In this document: piece after piece, positions 21,834 to 32,749 of the stretch
How the letters are laid out: each line of letters starts with the position of its first letter
How positions within the stretch are numbered: position 1 is the first letter of the stretch
Origin: Cymodocea nodosa
Taxonomy: Eukaryota; Streptophyta; Magnoliopsida; Alismatales; Cymodoceaceae
Assembly (NCBI GenBank): GCA_036874045.1
Contig: CM072335.1
Coordinates: 18,607,501-18,671,500 of the forward strand
Reading direction: 5' to 3'
DNA length: 64,000 nucleotides
Position numbers and translations under genes: made by a program
The notes under the pieces: model-generated
Database searches by the model: none
The model's input: only the letters and a program-made list of their open reading frames with translations
Told to the model about the DNA's origin: nothing

Positions 21834-21963
21834 AACATTTTTTCCAATTTAAAACCAAAATTTCTTCTAGATCTCCTTCTATATTTATGCTTTCACTTTC
21901 TTCTAAAGTTTCAAAATTGATTTGCCTATTTAATTCTTCTTGAATCACATCATCTAACATATC

Positions 21964-22480
21964 TCATTCATCCTCTAAAAAGTTTATGGTATGTAAGGAC
22001 ATTTCTAACTCCTCAAACCTTTCTGGTTTGAAAATATTTAATTGAGTATCCTCATTACCATATGCTAATTTCATTACTCCAGTTTTACAATTTATAACAG
22101 CCCCTGATGTTGCTAAAAATGGCCTTCCCAAAATTAAAGATGTATCACTATTTTTATGCTTAATTTGTTGGGAATCCAAAATTACAATATCAATAGGATA
22201 TATAAAATTTTTGATTTTAATTAAGACATCCTCTATTTTTCCTCTAGGGTATCTTATACTTCTATCAACCAATTGAATAACCGTACTAGTAGGAGTTAAG
22301 CCTTCTAATCCTAAGGATGCAAATATATCACTTGGCATAACATTTATACCTGCACCTAAGTCTATTAAGGTTCTTTCTAGAATGGTATTTCCTATGGTGC
22401 ATGATATAACAGGGATTCCAAGATCAGATAACTTTTTAGGAATTTGTGGCAGAAATAGGCAACTACTTTGCTCAACTAAA
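21964..22480 (-). pseudogene. Element B protease
   Basis: An open piece of 124 codons with LADRSIRYPRGKIEDVLIKI-like sequence (here LVDRSIRYP), YPIDIVILDSQQI and LILGRPFLATSGAVINCKTG. The catalytic DLGA lies just upstream, at about 22350-22390, in the same frame. Athila-type retropepsin, which cleaves the Gag-Pol polyprotein. The preceding linker is broken by stops. Confidence 0.8.
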
Positions 22481-22499
22481 AAGACATTTCTAAGAACTT

Positions 22500-23628
22500 T
22501 TCGCTATCTTTTCTTAGTACACCAATCCTTCAGAAATTTAGCACAAGGTGGCATATTCTGCAATAGATCTAACAAAGGAATGTTAACTTGTACTTTTTCA
22601 AAAATTTCTCTTATTTTTTCTTGTTTTTCAGGAATTGTTTATTATAATCTTTCAGGATAGGGTGCTAAAGATTTTGATTTCAAAGACTCTTTTTCTTTCA
22701 GTTGATTTGTTTGATCATTTTTAGCTTCAATTGCAAATTCAGATTTTTCTTCAGTGATTTCTAGATTTTCAGCTATTACATTTTCATTATCATTTTGATT
22801 TTTACTCTTGTCCACCTTCATATCATTTTCATTTTGAGTTTTTGGTGGTATATCAGTTCCAGATCTTAATGTTACACATACATCTTCCAGATTTTCGTTA
22901 CTTTCATAATGTTTTTGTATATCATTTTCGTGATTATGATCTTCAATTGTTTTTAGTTTTAAAGTGCATTCTTTAAATTCTCTTACATTTGTGTTTTCTG
23001 TTTGTTGTATATTTTGCAAGTTGTGCAGGTTTATAACATTATAATTTTCATTGTCCTGTTGCATAACTTGTATTTTCATTGCATTTTCATCTAATGCTTT
23101 TAATTTTGTTTCCAAATCATCTAATTTCATTGCATTCAATTTTTGATCAATTTTCTTTATGTTTTTTTCAGTTTCGTAAATTATATCCTATTTAGGTTTT
23201 GAATATGCTTCCTTATAGTTTAATTGGTTGACTTCTTGTTGTTGACACACAAAGTAATCCAGTTTGTCCAGATTTTGCTCTATACTATGCTCCAGTCTGT
23301 CATAGCTATCCCAAACTTCAGTGTCTCTCATCATATTACACATTCTATACTGACCATCAGTTGGGTAAACTATAGGATTTTCATACTTGGCTCTATTATA
23401 TTGAGGATAATTCATTTGTTGTTCATGGGATCTATCAATCTGTAAATGTCTCAATTTCAAACAATCAGAAATGTCGTGTCCTTCAGAATTGCAGAATTCA
23501 CATATGCTAATTAAAGGTTTCAGAAATCTTTGAGCATAAGCATATGCCATATTCTCAATTACAGAAGAAAACACACAACTCTGACTTTTAAAATGAAACA
23601 GCTCTAACAGTTGCTTATATCTATTCAA
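22500..23628 (-). pseudogene. Element B gag region (zinc knuckle and acidic linker only)
   Basis: Starts 22 bases after the primer site. ATG 23628 leads within 45 residues to a zinc knuckle CEFCNSEGHDISDC (CX2CX4HX4C). A coiled-coil/acidic linker (about 22660-23139) and VTLRSGTDIPP, the Athila protease-proximal motif, follow. The canonical gag capsid domain expected before the knuckle is absent, as in C and E. Confidence 0.75.
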
Positions 23629-23649
23629 TTCAGTTCAATTCAATTCAAT

Positions 23650-23667
23650 TCCCCGACAACAGCGCCA
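23650..23667 (-). other. Primer binding site of element B
   Basis: On the minus strand TGGCGCTGTTGTCGGGGA, close to the TGGCGCCGTTGCCGGGGA site (tRNA-Asp) known for Athila elements. It lies seven bases from the LTR end. Confidence 0.85.
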
Positions 23668-23674
23668 TAAAACT

Positions 23675-25527
23675 TGTTCGTGTTTTCCCATCACTACACT
23701 AGAAAAACTTGGATTTGTTACTTCTATTTTTACTTAGTTAATTTATCTTTATGCCTATTCTTTCTTTTAGAAGTAAACAAACAACCTTTAATACAATTTA
23801 GATATTAATTCCAATTTGTACTTTAACTGCAAGTGCATAGTGTCATTGTATCAGTGTGCAAGTACAGGTCGATCCCACAAGGAATTGCTGACGAATTTAA
23901 GAAATGTTTGATTGTGAACAATTCAAATTTATATTCAATAAGCACTCCATTGAGTTACAGTTAACTCAACGGACTAAGTTCGTTGAGTTATGGATAACTC
24001 AACGGACTATCCTCGTGGACTTAAGTTAACTCCACGAGCCTGTCTCTTCTTTATAATACTGCTAATTACAGAGGAATTCGGCCAACCATTGGGCGATTCC
24101 ACAGATTGTAAATAACATCAATTAAGCTTTTTAATGCTAGTTAACATTGGATTTATCATTATGCAATACTAACATTCAGATGATTCAAACAGTAACCATT
24201 AAAATCTTTAAGTTGTTTTGTACGAACCAATTTCAGTAAACTGTAAAATTAAAACTAACATAAAACAATCATAAAATTGATACAAATAACATTAATCACG
24301 ATACAACACCAACAATACAACACTCAAATACAACATACAAACAAAGATAAATTGTTTTTGGTATTTTTGTTTTGATGTGATGGGTGAAAGGTGAAATGTA
24401 AAGTAATTTCACTTGACAGTAAATACTTCCGACACTACTTGCAACGCGATTACACCACTGAAAATTGAACCACTTACAATTCTGTCTCCTCTCCCTATAG
24501 AATCGCGAGTCCAGAATTGCAAGATGATCTCCTCTTCAGCATACAGGCATCAACCCGAAGCCAAGGCTAAAAGCTTTACGATCTCCTGAAATATGAGTCG
24601 ACGCTTGGTGAAAATGTCTTCCCTTCCCGCGACGCGATCACTCCTTATAGTGGTTGTCAAGTACTGTGTTTGGCTCGGAATTGACCCGACATCAGGCAAG
24701 TATCCTCACAGACCTCCAATGATTGGTGATTATGGTGGTGATACGATGGTTGGTGTGATACTTCGGAGAATCGCCGATATTGTCTGCAGAAAGCTCGGTG
24801 CTCCTCCTCTGTATACACTGGCCGTCCATCGATCACACTCTTTCTTTTTTTTCTTCTTTTCTTTTATATTTCTTCAATGGTAACTGCTTCTGCTTGAATG
24901 GTCAGTTGGATTTCCTTCCTTCAGATCAACAGCGATGATTTCTTTCTCCCTGCGCGATTGAATTCCTACGTGATACGTGTAAACGTGGTTTTTCCTTCCA
25001 ACTGTCTGTTCCTGCAACCGCTATAGTGGCATAGTAGAAAATATATAGTTCGTGGAGTTACAGATAACTCAACGGACTTCCTTCATTGATTTAACTATAA
25101 AACACGTGCAAAAATAACAACTTAAGTTTATAACGCTAACCTAACACGTTGCCTTAGTGTATTTTCATGTAACTCAACGCGTGCAGTTATACTAACTTAA
25201 CGAGTTATAACGTAAGTAAATCTACCAGCTCTCAACACGTGTCAGTAGTAGTTTAAACATAAAATAACATTCTGGAGAGTTACAGGTATAACTATCCGAT
25301 GCTCAGATGCATTTTCGGATACTTAAGAATTTCACAGCCTGCAATTTACCGACAGTTCATAAATGTACTAAATTAACATTAATTCCCCAAAATTAAGCAG
25401 ATTCTTCAATTAAAGCATATAACAGTGCAATTATAACATAATGGCTTAATTCTCATATGATAAGCTAAATATTATGCAATTAATCATCATTTAACCGTTA
25501 ATAATATGCACTTTTTCATTCTAAACA
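23675..25527 (-). repeat. 5' LTR of element B (about 1.85 kb)
   Basis: Minus-strand TGTTTAGAATG at 25527 to ...CACGAACA at 23675. It is about 350 bp shorter than the C LTR because most of the G-box/hairpin array is missing; one ACACGTGT remains at about 25235. It carries a segment with AACTCAACGCGTGCAG that C lacks but E has. Confidence 0.85.
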
Positions 25528-26283
25528 ATTGCGCATCCATAAAGTGAATAAATCTCATTGCAAGAACGTGGCTTACAACATGCATCGTGGTTCCTGTTTA
25601 TATGGGTACGTGTACCACTACTAATTTCAAATTTTGGTAACCGCTAAATCGACGAAGTTTCGTTCGTGGTTAAAAGAATAACTGTTCTGCTTAATCCACG
25701 AACTAACCTCGTTGAATTACAGAAAACTCAACAGAATATAGTCGGTTATTGTTGCTAACTCCATGGACTAACTTCATTGAGTTACACATAACTCAACGAA
25801 GTGTTTTTATATTATATTACTGACCTCATGGAGTTACGGTTAACTCAACGAACTTATTTCGTTGAGTTAACACTTAACAACATCTAAGTTTTACTCTCGT
25901 AAGTTCCTCTCTGTTTTTTTTTTTTTTTCATTCTACTAACTATAATAAAGTTAAATCTATGTCATTAATGCATCATTCTAATTAAAATACGTTTAAATCT
26001 GAGCATTATATAAAGATTTAACTTGCAGGTCATTTTATGTTATGCAGAATTTACATTTTACCTTATAACATGCAGAAATTTTTAAGCAGTTATCTTGTCA
26101 TTCAGCAAATTGTAAATCTGTTACTTATTCATTCATAAAGTTTCACAAATTACATAATATTCAATAAATTCCATTCATTTCACATCCAAAACACGTATGA
26201 AAATTGCATCCGAAAAATTTACATTCATTAATATGAATCAATTACATTAAAAGTACATCATACAATTTTACACAAGTAGACGA
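25528..26283 (-). other. Element C 3' untranslated region
   Basis: Collinear in reverse with 3095-3870 of A, including ACTCAACGGA hairpins at about 25700-25880. It contains no ORF. The F-box region of A has no counterpart because C stops here. Confidence 0.7.
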
Positions 26284-27466
26284 ACAATACAATTTAATCT
26301 CTATGCCTAAGTTCATCTACTTCCTTCTAGAGTTTTTCTAATTGAAGCTCTAATTGATTAATCCTCTCTACTGCTCCTGTAATTCCTCTAGAAGGTACAG
26401 CTAGTTCTGCAACTACAAAATTTCTGTATTCTTTCACTGAAATGGTTCTTGATCTGATCCTTTTTGATGTCCATTTAGTGAAATCGGTACAGTCCACCAT
26501 TAGCAATGGAATCAAATCTCCATAAAATAATTTCTTCTTCACTGTTTTCAGCTTGGAGATAAAAACTGCAGACCAATTTATTTGGATCTTATTTACAACT
26601 GCATATGTGTCTCATTTGACAAATTGACTTAATTCTATGTCATGGCCCTGTCGTTGATAAACATTCTTAATCAGAATGTTAGCTACCATGTGTGCTTTAC
26701 CATTTAAATGCTTCAATCTGTTTAATAATGGCACACCAGGATTGATAGCTAAACAATCCTTAATTTGCTGTTCAGTCCATTCAACTACAGTTGTATCTTC
26801 CAAAATTTTTGTTCCTTCATTCTTTAAACCAAAAATGTTGTAGAGAAGCTCTGGTGTTATCTGTACATCAGCTTCCTCCACATTTGAAATTAATTCTCCT
26901 TCTCTTTCTCTCAAATTTGCATAGAAATAGGGCACTAAATTCTCATATACTGCATGCCCTCTTTCTTGAGATATAAATTGCAGTAGACCTTGGAATTCAA
27001 ATAATTCTTTGATTTCTTGCATTCCATCCCAATTTACTGGTCTACTGTAAATAATGTCGTAACCCCTTATTTCTTAATATTTGGTATAAGCTTCCTGACT
27101 ACAAAAATGTACTTCATTCAAAATTGTTGTATCAGTCGGGTCAAGAAGGTGACTTTGTTGCTCTAGAGGGGTTTGCTCTTGCTCTTCCTCTTCTATAGGC
27201 TGCATTTGAATATTTTCTACAGATTCCTGAATTTTTGTTTCTGTTTGTAGTGGTGAGCTGGCAGAACTCTCCACTCTGTCTTGAATTCTCTCCATAAATT
27301 GCTGAAATGTTTCTTGTTCTTCAATGGAATCTGTGAAATTATTTTTGTCCAAATGGTTTCTTTCAGCCTCTTCATTTTCTACTCTTTCTTTTTCCTCCTG
27401 ACTACCAATATGTTCTGTTACTGTTCTTTCTGATTCTGTAACAGATTTGCCGGATAATGCCCCCAA
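26284..27466 (-). pseudogene. Env-position ORF of element C with 1.1-kb N-terminal deletion
   Basis: The C-terminal conserved region is present: GLLQFISQERGHAVYENLV, ITPELLYNIFGLKNEGTKI and KKLFYGDLIPLLMVDCTDF. Compared with A, sequence matching about 815-1935 is deleted, joining the leader (GGGGCATTATCCGGCAAAT) to the ATCAGAAAGAACAGT segment. The reading is broken near 27075 (TAA in the YQE motif), 26610 and 26325, so it is dead. Confidence 0.75.
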
Positions 27467-27937
27467 AACCCTAGGTTTTAGTTTAAATAAACCCTAAGTT
27501 TAGGTAGGTAATCGAGTCATTTCCCGAACCAACTATTACTATTATATCCGAGGTCTAAGTTACAGTACTCCATTGAATTACAGTTAACTCAACGGAATAA
27601 GCTCGTTGACTAACTCAAGACTCAACGGAGTAAGCTCGTTGAGTTAAGCGTAACTCAACGGACTCCCCATACAAGCAAATATAATAATAAAAATATTACA
27701 AAGAATAGTTTTTCTATTTTTCTACCAGTTTAACCGATACTATGTTTCGGTCAGACCTAAATATTTTTTTATTTTTTATTTTTTTTATTTTTTTCTTTCG
27801 GTTGAACCGGTACTATGTTTCGGTAAAACCAACAAATTTTTTTTTTTGAAAATTAATATACAATTTTTATGTTCCAGTCATACCGATGGATCTAGTTAGT
27901 TGAACCGCAACGATTTTTATGTTTTATATATATTTCT

Positions 27938-27970
<33 letters not shown>

Positions 27971-28000
27971 CATAAAAACTGATTTCTCACTAAGTAAAGC
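27467..28000 (-). repeat. Element C spacer with hairpin clusters
   Basis: Counterpart of 271-810 in A: ACTCAACGGA / TCCGTTGAGT motifs at about 27560-27660, CGGTTGAACCGG / ATGTTTCGGT motifs at about 27720-27910, and a TA microsatellite at about 27945-27970. Confidence 0.65.
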
Positions 28001-29441
28001 TCAAGTAGTCCTCTACTCTGACTTCTTCTATAATTCCAAATGAGCTTTTTGGTGCTTTCAGAATAGGTTTAAGTCTTTGTCCATTTACTTTAAATATATT
28101 CTAATTTTTAGGATTTTCAATTTCAATAGTTCCATAAGGATAAACATTTCGAACTATGTAAGGTCCTGCCCATCTAGATTTCAATTTTCCTAGATGGTTA
28201 TGGAGTCTAGCCATATAAAGATATACTTCTTGTCCTATTTCGAAGCTTTTTGGAATAATTTTTCTATCATGCCAAAATTTAATTTTTTCTTTTTCTCTTA
28301 CAGTTTTCGAATAAGCTTCATTTCTAAATTCTTCTAATTCAATTAATTACATTTTTCTATTTTCAGCAGCTTGATTTAAATTAGTGTTCAAAGTTTTTAA
28401 TGCCCAATAAGCTTTATGCTCTATTTCAGCAGGTAAATAACAACTTTTTCCATATACTAGCCTAAAAGGTGACATACGTAAGCTCGTTTTATAAGTAGTT
28501 CTATAAGCCCAAAGTGCATCTATCAATCTATTAGCCCAATCTGTTCTAGTAGGATTTACTACTTTTTCCAAGATTAATTTAATTTATTTGTTTGCACTTT
28601 CTAGTTGTCCACTTGTTTGCGGATGATATGATGTTGCAATTTTGTGGTTTACTCCATATTTCTTCATTAATGCTTCAAAACTTCTATTACAGAAATGAGT
28701 TCCTCTATCACTGATAATAGCTTTAGGTATTCCAAATCTGGCAAATATATTTGTTCTTATAAATTGAATTACTACTTTGTTGTCATTAGTTTTTGTAGGA
28801 ATAGCTTCTATCTATTTAGATACATAATCCACCCCCAACAATATGTAATTAAATTGATTAGACATATGAAATGGACCCATAAAATCTATTCCCCACACAT
28901 CAAAGATTTCAACCTCAACAATAGGATTAAGAGGCATCATATTCCTCTTTGATATTCTTCCTATTTGTTGACATCTTAAACAACTTAAGCAATATTTATG
29001 AGCATCTTTGAATAGTGTTGGCCAATAAAACCCACATTGCAGAATTTTTGCAGCAGTTTTCCCTGAACCAAAATGCCCTCCACAAGCTTGGTCATGACAG
29101 AAAGACAATATGCTCGAATATTCAGTTTCTAGAACACACCTCCTTAAAACCAGATTAGGACATTTCTTAAATAAGTATGGGTCTTCCCAATAGTAATATT
29201 TTACCCTTGAGAAAAACAATTTCTTATCCTGTCTATTCCAATCCTTAGGTGTTAAACCAGTAACTAAGTAATTAACTATGTCTGCATACCAAGGCATTGT
29301 GTTGATGGTCATTAATTGTTCATTAGGAAAATTATCCTTAATTTCAATATTTGATTTTTCTATTTGTAATCTTGATAAATGATCTGCTACTACATTCTCA
29401 CAACCTTTTTTATCTTTAACTTCTAGATCAAATTCTTGCAA
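28001..29441 (-). pseudogene. Element C integrase
   Basis: The HHCC zinc finger (HDQACGGHFG ... CLSCLRCQQ), core D in [11 protein letters not shown] in [11 protein letters not shown] and E in SGQLESANK are all visible, followed by [19 protein letters not shown] and the C-terminal FEIGQEVYLYMARLHNHLG. Frames are interrupted at about 28812 (W to TAG in the VSKW motif), 28587 and 28347. It follows RNase H directly in the polyprotein. Confidence 0.9.
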
Positions 29442-29762
29442 TAATAATATCTATCGGATCAATCTAGGTTTAGTTTCTTTTTTCTTTATTAGATGTTTTA
29501 GAGCTGAATGATCCGTGTATACTATTTCTTTAACTCCAATCAGATATGATCTAAACTTTTCTAAATCAAACACAATAGCTAATAATTCTTTTTCAGTAGT
29601 TGTGTAATTAGCTTGAGCATCATTTAAGGTTTTGCTTGCATAATGAATCACTCTAGGAGATTTTTCTATCTTCTATCCTAACACTGCTCCTACAGCAAAA
29701 TTAGAAGCATCGCACATTAACTCAAATGGATGGTTCCAATCAGGTGCTTGAATTATAGGAGT
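29442..29762 (-). pseudogene. Element C RNase H
   Basis: Motifs [39 protein letters not shown] and [11 protein letters not shown] are the gypsy RNase H signature, with the DHSAL aspartate present. An upstream stop lies near 29676, in a codon for the Q of the EKIE(G)Q-type motif. It lies between RT and integrase as usual. Confidence 0.85.
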
Positions 29763-30960
29763 TCAAATTAAGCTAGTCTTAAGTCTGAAAAATGCTTCCT
29801 TGCAATTTTTATCAAAGTTAAATGGAACATCTTTTAATAGATTAGTTAAAGGTCTAGCTATCTTGCTAAAGTCTTTAATAAATCTTCTATAAAATCCAGC
29901 ATGTCCTAGAAATGATCTAATATCTTTTACTGATTTAGGTTCTGGTAGATTAGAAATTACTTCTATTTTAGCTTTATCTACTTCCAACCCTTTTTTAGAA
30001 ACAACATGCCCTAAGACTATTCCTTGTTTAATCATGAAGTGACATTTTTCCCAATTTAAAACCAGATTTTTTTCCACATAGCGTTTTAATATTTGGTCTA
30101 AATTGCTTAAACACACTTCATATGAGTTGCCATATACAATAAAATCATCCATAAATATTTCTAAAAAATCTTCAGTCATTCTAGTAAATATGCCCTGCAC
30201 ACACCTTTGAAAGGTAGCTGGCGCATTGCATAATCCGAATGGCATTCTTTTAAAAGCATAAGTTCCATTAGGACAGCTGAAAGTTGTTTTCTCTTGATCC
30301 TCTAATGCTACTAGAATTTGATTATACCTTGAATACCCGTCTAGGAAACAAAAATATTCTTGCCCTGCTAATCTTTCCAGCATTTGATCTATAAAAGGTA
30401 AGGGAAAATGATCTTTCCTAGTCACAGCATTCAGCTTCCTATAGTCTATACATACTCTCCAGCCTAATTGAATTCTAGTAGGTATCAAGTCTTGACTTTC
30501 ATTCCTAATAACTGTTAATCCTGATTTCTTGGGAACTACATGGATTGGACTAACCCACGAGCTATCAGAAATCGGATAAATTATATCATTATCTAACCAT
30601 TTAACTATTTCCTTCTAGACTACTTCTTTAAGGTTTGGATTTAATCTCCTCTCAAGAATTCTAACAGGTTTAGCATTCTCTTCTAAATATATGTGGTGAC
30701 AGCATAAAGTTGAATTTAACCCTTTTATATCAGTCATAGTCCATCCTATTGCTTCTTTATAACTTTTTACTACATCTTTTAATTTAGCTATTTGATCCTC
30801 TTTTAAATCTGAAGCAATAATGATTGGACAGGTTCGTTTATCTTCTAGAAATATATAGGTTAATTCAGGAGGTAAAGGTTTTAAGTCTAAATGCTGCCCA
30901 TCAGAAGCTAGAGCTCCTAATTGAACATCATCATTTTTTAAATTAATTTCTTCCCGATCT
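29763..30960 (-). pseudogene. Element C reverse transcriptase
   Basis: Open for 241 codons at 30488-29763: CIDYRKLNAVTRKDHFPLPF, the first catalytic Asp in FCFLDGYSRYNQI, RMPFGLCNAPATFQRC, FMDDFIVYG with both catalytic Asp, then VLGHVVSKKGLEVDKAKI and SFLGHAGFYRRFIKDFSKIA. Upstream, 31088-30615 holds the acidic linker and TCPIIIASDL. A stop near 30616 breaks the join. This is the best-preserved RT in the window. Confidence 0.9.
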
Positions 30961-31126
30961 CCTTCTATATTTATGCTTTCACGTTCTTTTAAAATTTCAG
31001 AATTGATTTGCCTATTTAATTCTTCTTGAATCACATCATCTAACATATCTCCTTCATCCTCTAAAAAGTCTATGGTATGTAAGGACATTTCTAACTCCTC
31101 AAACCTTTTTGGTTTGAAATATTTAA

Positions 31127-31640
31127 TTAAGTATCCTCATTACCATATGTTAACTTCATTACTCCAGTTTTACAATTTATAATAGCCCTTGATGTTGCTA
31201 AAAATGGCCTTCCCAAAATTAAAGATGTATCACTATTTTTATGCTTAATTTGTTGGGAATCCAAAATTACAATATCAATAGGATATATAAAATTTTTGAT
31301 TTTAATTAAGACATCCTCTATTTTTCCTCTAGGGTATCTTATACTTCTATCAGCTAATTGAATAACCGTACTAGTAGGAATTAAGCCTTCTAATCCTAAG
31401 AATGCAAATATATCACTTGGCATAATATTTATATCTGCACCTAAGTCTATTAAGGTTCTTTCTAAAATGGTATTTCCTATGGTGCATGATATAACAGGGA
31501 TTCCAAGATCAGATAACTTTTTAGGAATTTGTGGCAGAAATAGGCAACTACTTTGCTCAGCTAAAAAGACCTTTCTAAGAACTTTTCGCTATCTTTTCTT
31601 AGTACACCAATCCTACAGAAATTTAGCACAAGGTGGCATT
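31127..31640 (-). pseudogene. Element C protease
   Basis: The frame contains the catalytic LIDLGADINIMPSDI region (about 31400-31450) and continues LADRSIRYPRGKIEDVLIKI, PIDIVILDSQQIKHK and GRPFLATSRAIINCKTG. DLGA replaces D(S/T)GA, which is normal in Athila. A TAA or TAG follows GNEDT at 31127. Confidence 0.85.
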
Positions 31641-32713
31641 TTCTGCAATTGATCTAACAAAGGAATGTTAACTTGTACTTTTTCAAAAATTTCTCTGATT
31701 TTTTCTTATTTTTCAGGTATTGTTTGTTGTAATCTTTCAGGATAGGGTGCTAAAGATTGTGATTTAAAAGATTCTTTTTCTTTCATTTGATTTGTTTGAT
31801 CATTTTTAGCTTCATTAGCAGATTAAGATTGTTCTTCAGTGATTTCTAGATTTTCAGCTATTACATTTTCATTATCATTTTGATTTTTACTCTTATCCAC
31901 CTTCATATCATTTTCATTTTGAGTTTTTGGTGGTATATCAGTTCCAGATCTTAATGTTACACATACATCTTCCAGATTTTCGTTACTTTCATGATGTTTT
32001 TGTATATCATTTTTGTGATTATGATCTTCAATTGTTTTTAGTTTTAAAGTGTATTCTTTAAATTCTCTTGCATTAGTATTTTCTGTTTACTGTATATTTT
32101 GCAAATTATGCAGGTTTATAACATTATAATTTTCATTGTCCTGTTGCATAACTTGTATTTTCATTGCATTTTCATCTAATGCTTTTAATTTTGTTTCCAA
32201 ATCATCTAATTTCATTGCATTCAATTTTTGATCAATTTTCTTTATGTTTTTTTCAGTTTCGTAAATTATATCCTATTTAGGTTTTGAATATGCTTCCTTA
32301 TAGTTTAATTGGTTGACTTCTTGTTGTTGACACATAAAGTATTCCAGTTTGTCCAGATTTTGCTCTATACTATGCTCCAGTCTGTCATAGCTATCCCAAA
32401 CTTCAATGTCTCTCATCATATTACACATTCTATACTGACCATTAGTTGGGTAAACTATAGGATTCTCATACTCGGCTCTATTATATTAAGGATAATTCAT
32501 TTATTGTTCATGGGATCTAACCATCTGTAAACGTCTCAGTTTCAAACAATCAGAAATGTCGTGTCCTTCAGAATTGCAGAATTCACATATGCTAATTACA
32601 GGTTTCAGAAATCTTTGAGCATAAACATATGCCATATTCTCAATTACAGAAGAAAACACACAACTCTGGCTATTAAAATGAAACAGCTCTAACAGTTGCT
32701 TATATCTATTCAA
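31641..32713 (-). pseudogene. Element C gag region (zinc knuckle and acidic linker only)
   Basis: Begins 12 bases from the primer site at ATG 32713 and has the knuckle CEFCNSEGHDISDC at about residues 43-56, then a coiled-coil linker (LDDLETKLKALDENAMKI) and VTLRSGTDIPP. The capsid domain is missing. Stops interrupt near 32503, 32484, 32273, 32089 and 31826. Confidence 0.75.
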
Positions 32714-32724
32714 TTCAATTCAAT

Positions 32725-32742
32725 TTCCCGGCAATGGCGCCA
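32725..32742 (-). other. Primer binding site of element C
   Basis: Minus-strand TGGCGCCATTGCCGGGAA, two or so differences from the tRNA-Asp site of Athila, seven bases from the LTR end. Confidence 0.9.
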
Positions 32743-32749
32743 TAAAACT

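Larger units (their letters stand above)
21834..25527 (-). mobile_element. Truncated Athila-like element B: 5' LTR, primer site, gag, protease
   Basis: Minus-strand 5' end of an Athila-like element: LTR 25527-23675, primer site 23667-23650, gag region, protease, then an internal deletion joining RT to the protease-RT linker, and an abrupt end against copia-2 RT. The first 25 bases (about 21834-21858) match RT of C near 30045-30066, while 21860 onward matches C near 30957, so about 890 bp of RT is missing. B appears to have inserted into the 3' untranslated region of C: it starts with the LTR terminal TG where C is still ahead of its polypurine tract. Confidence 0.75.
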
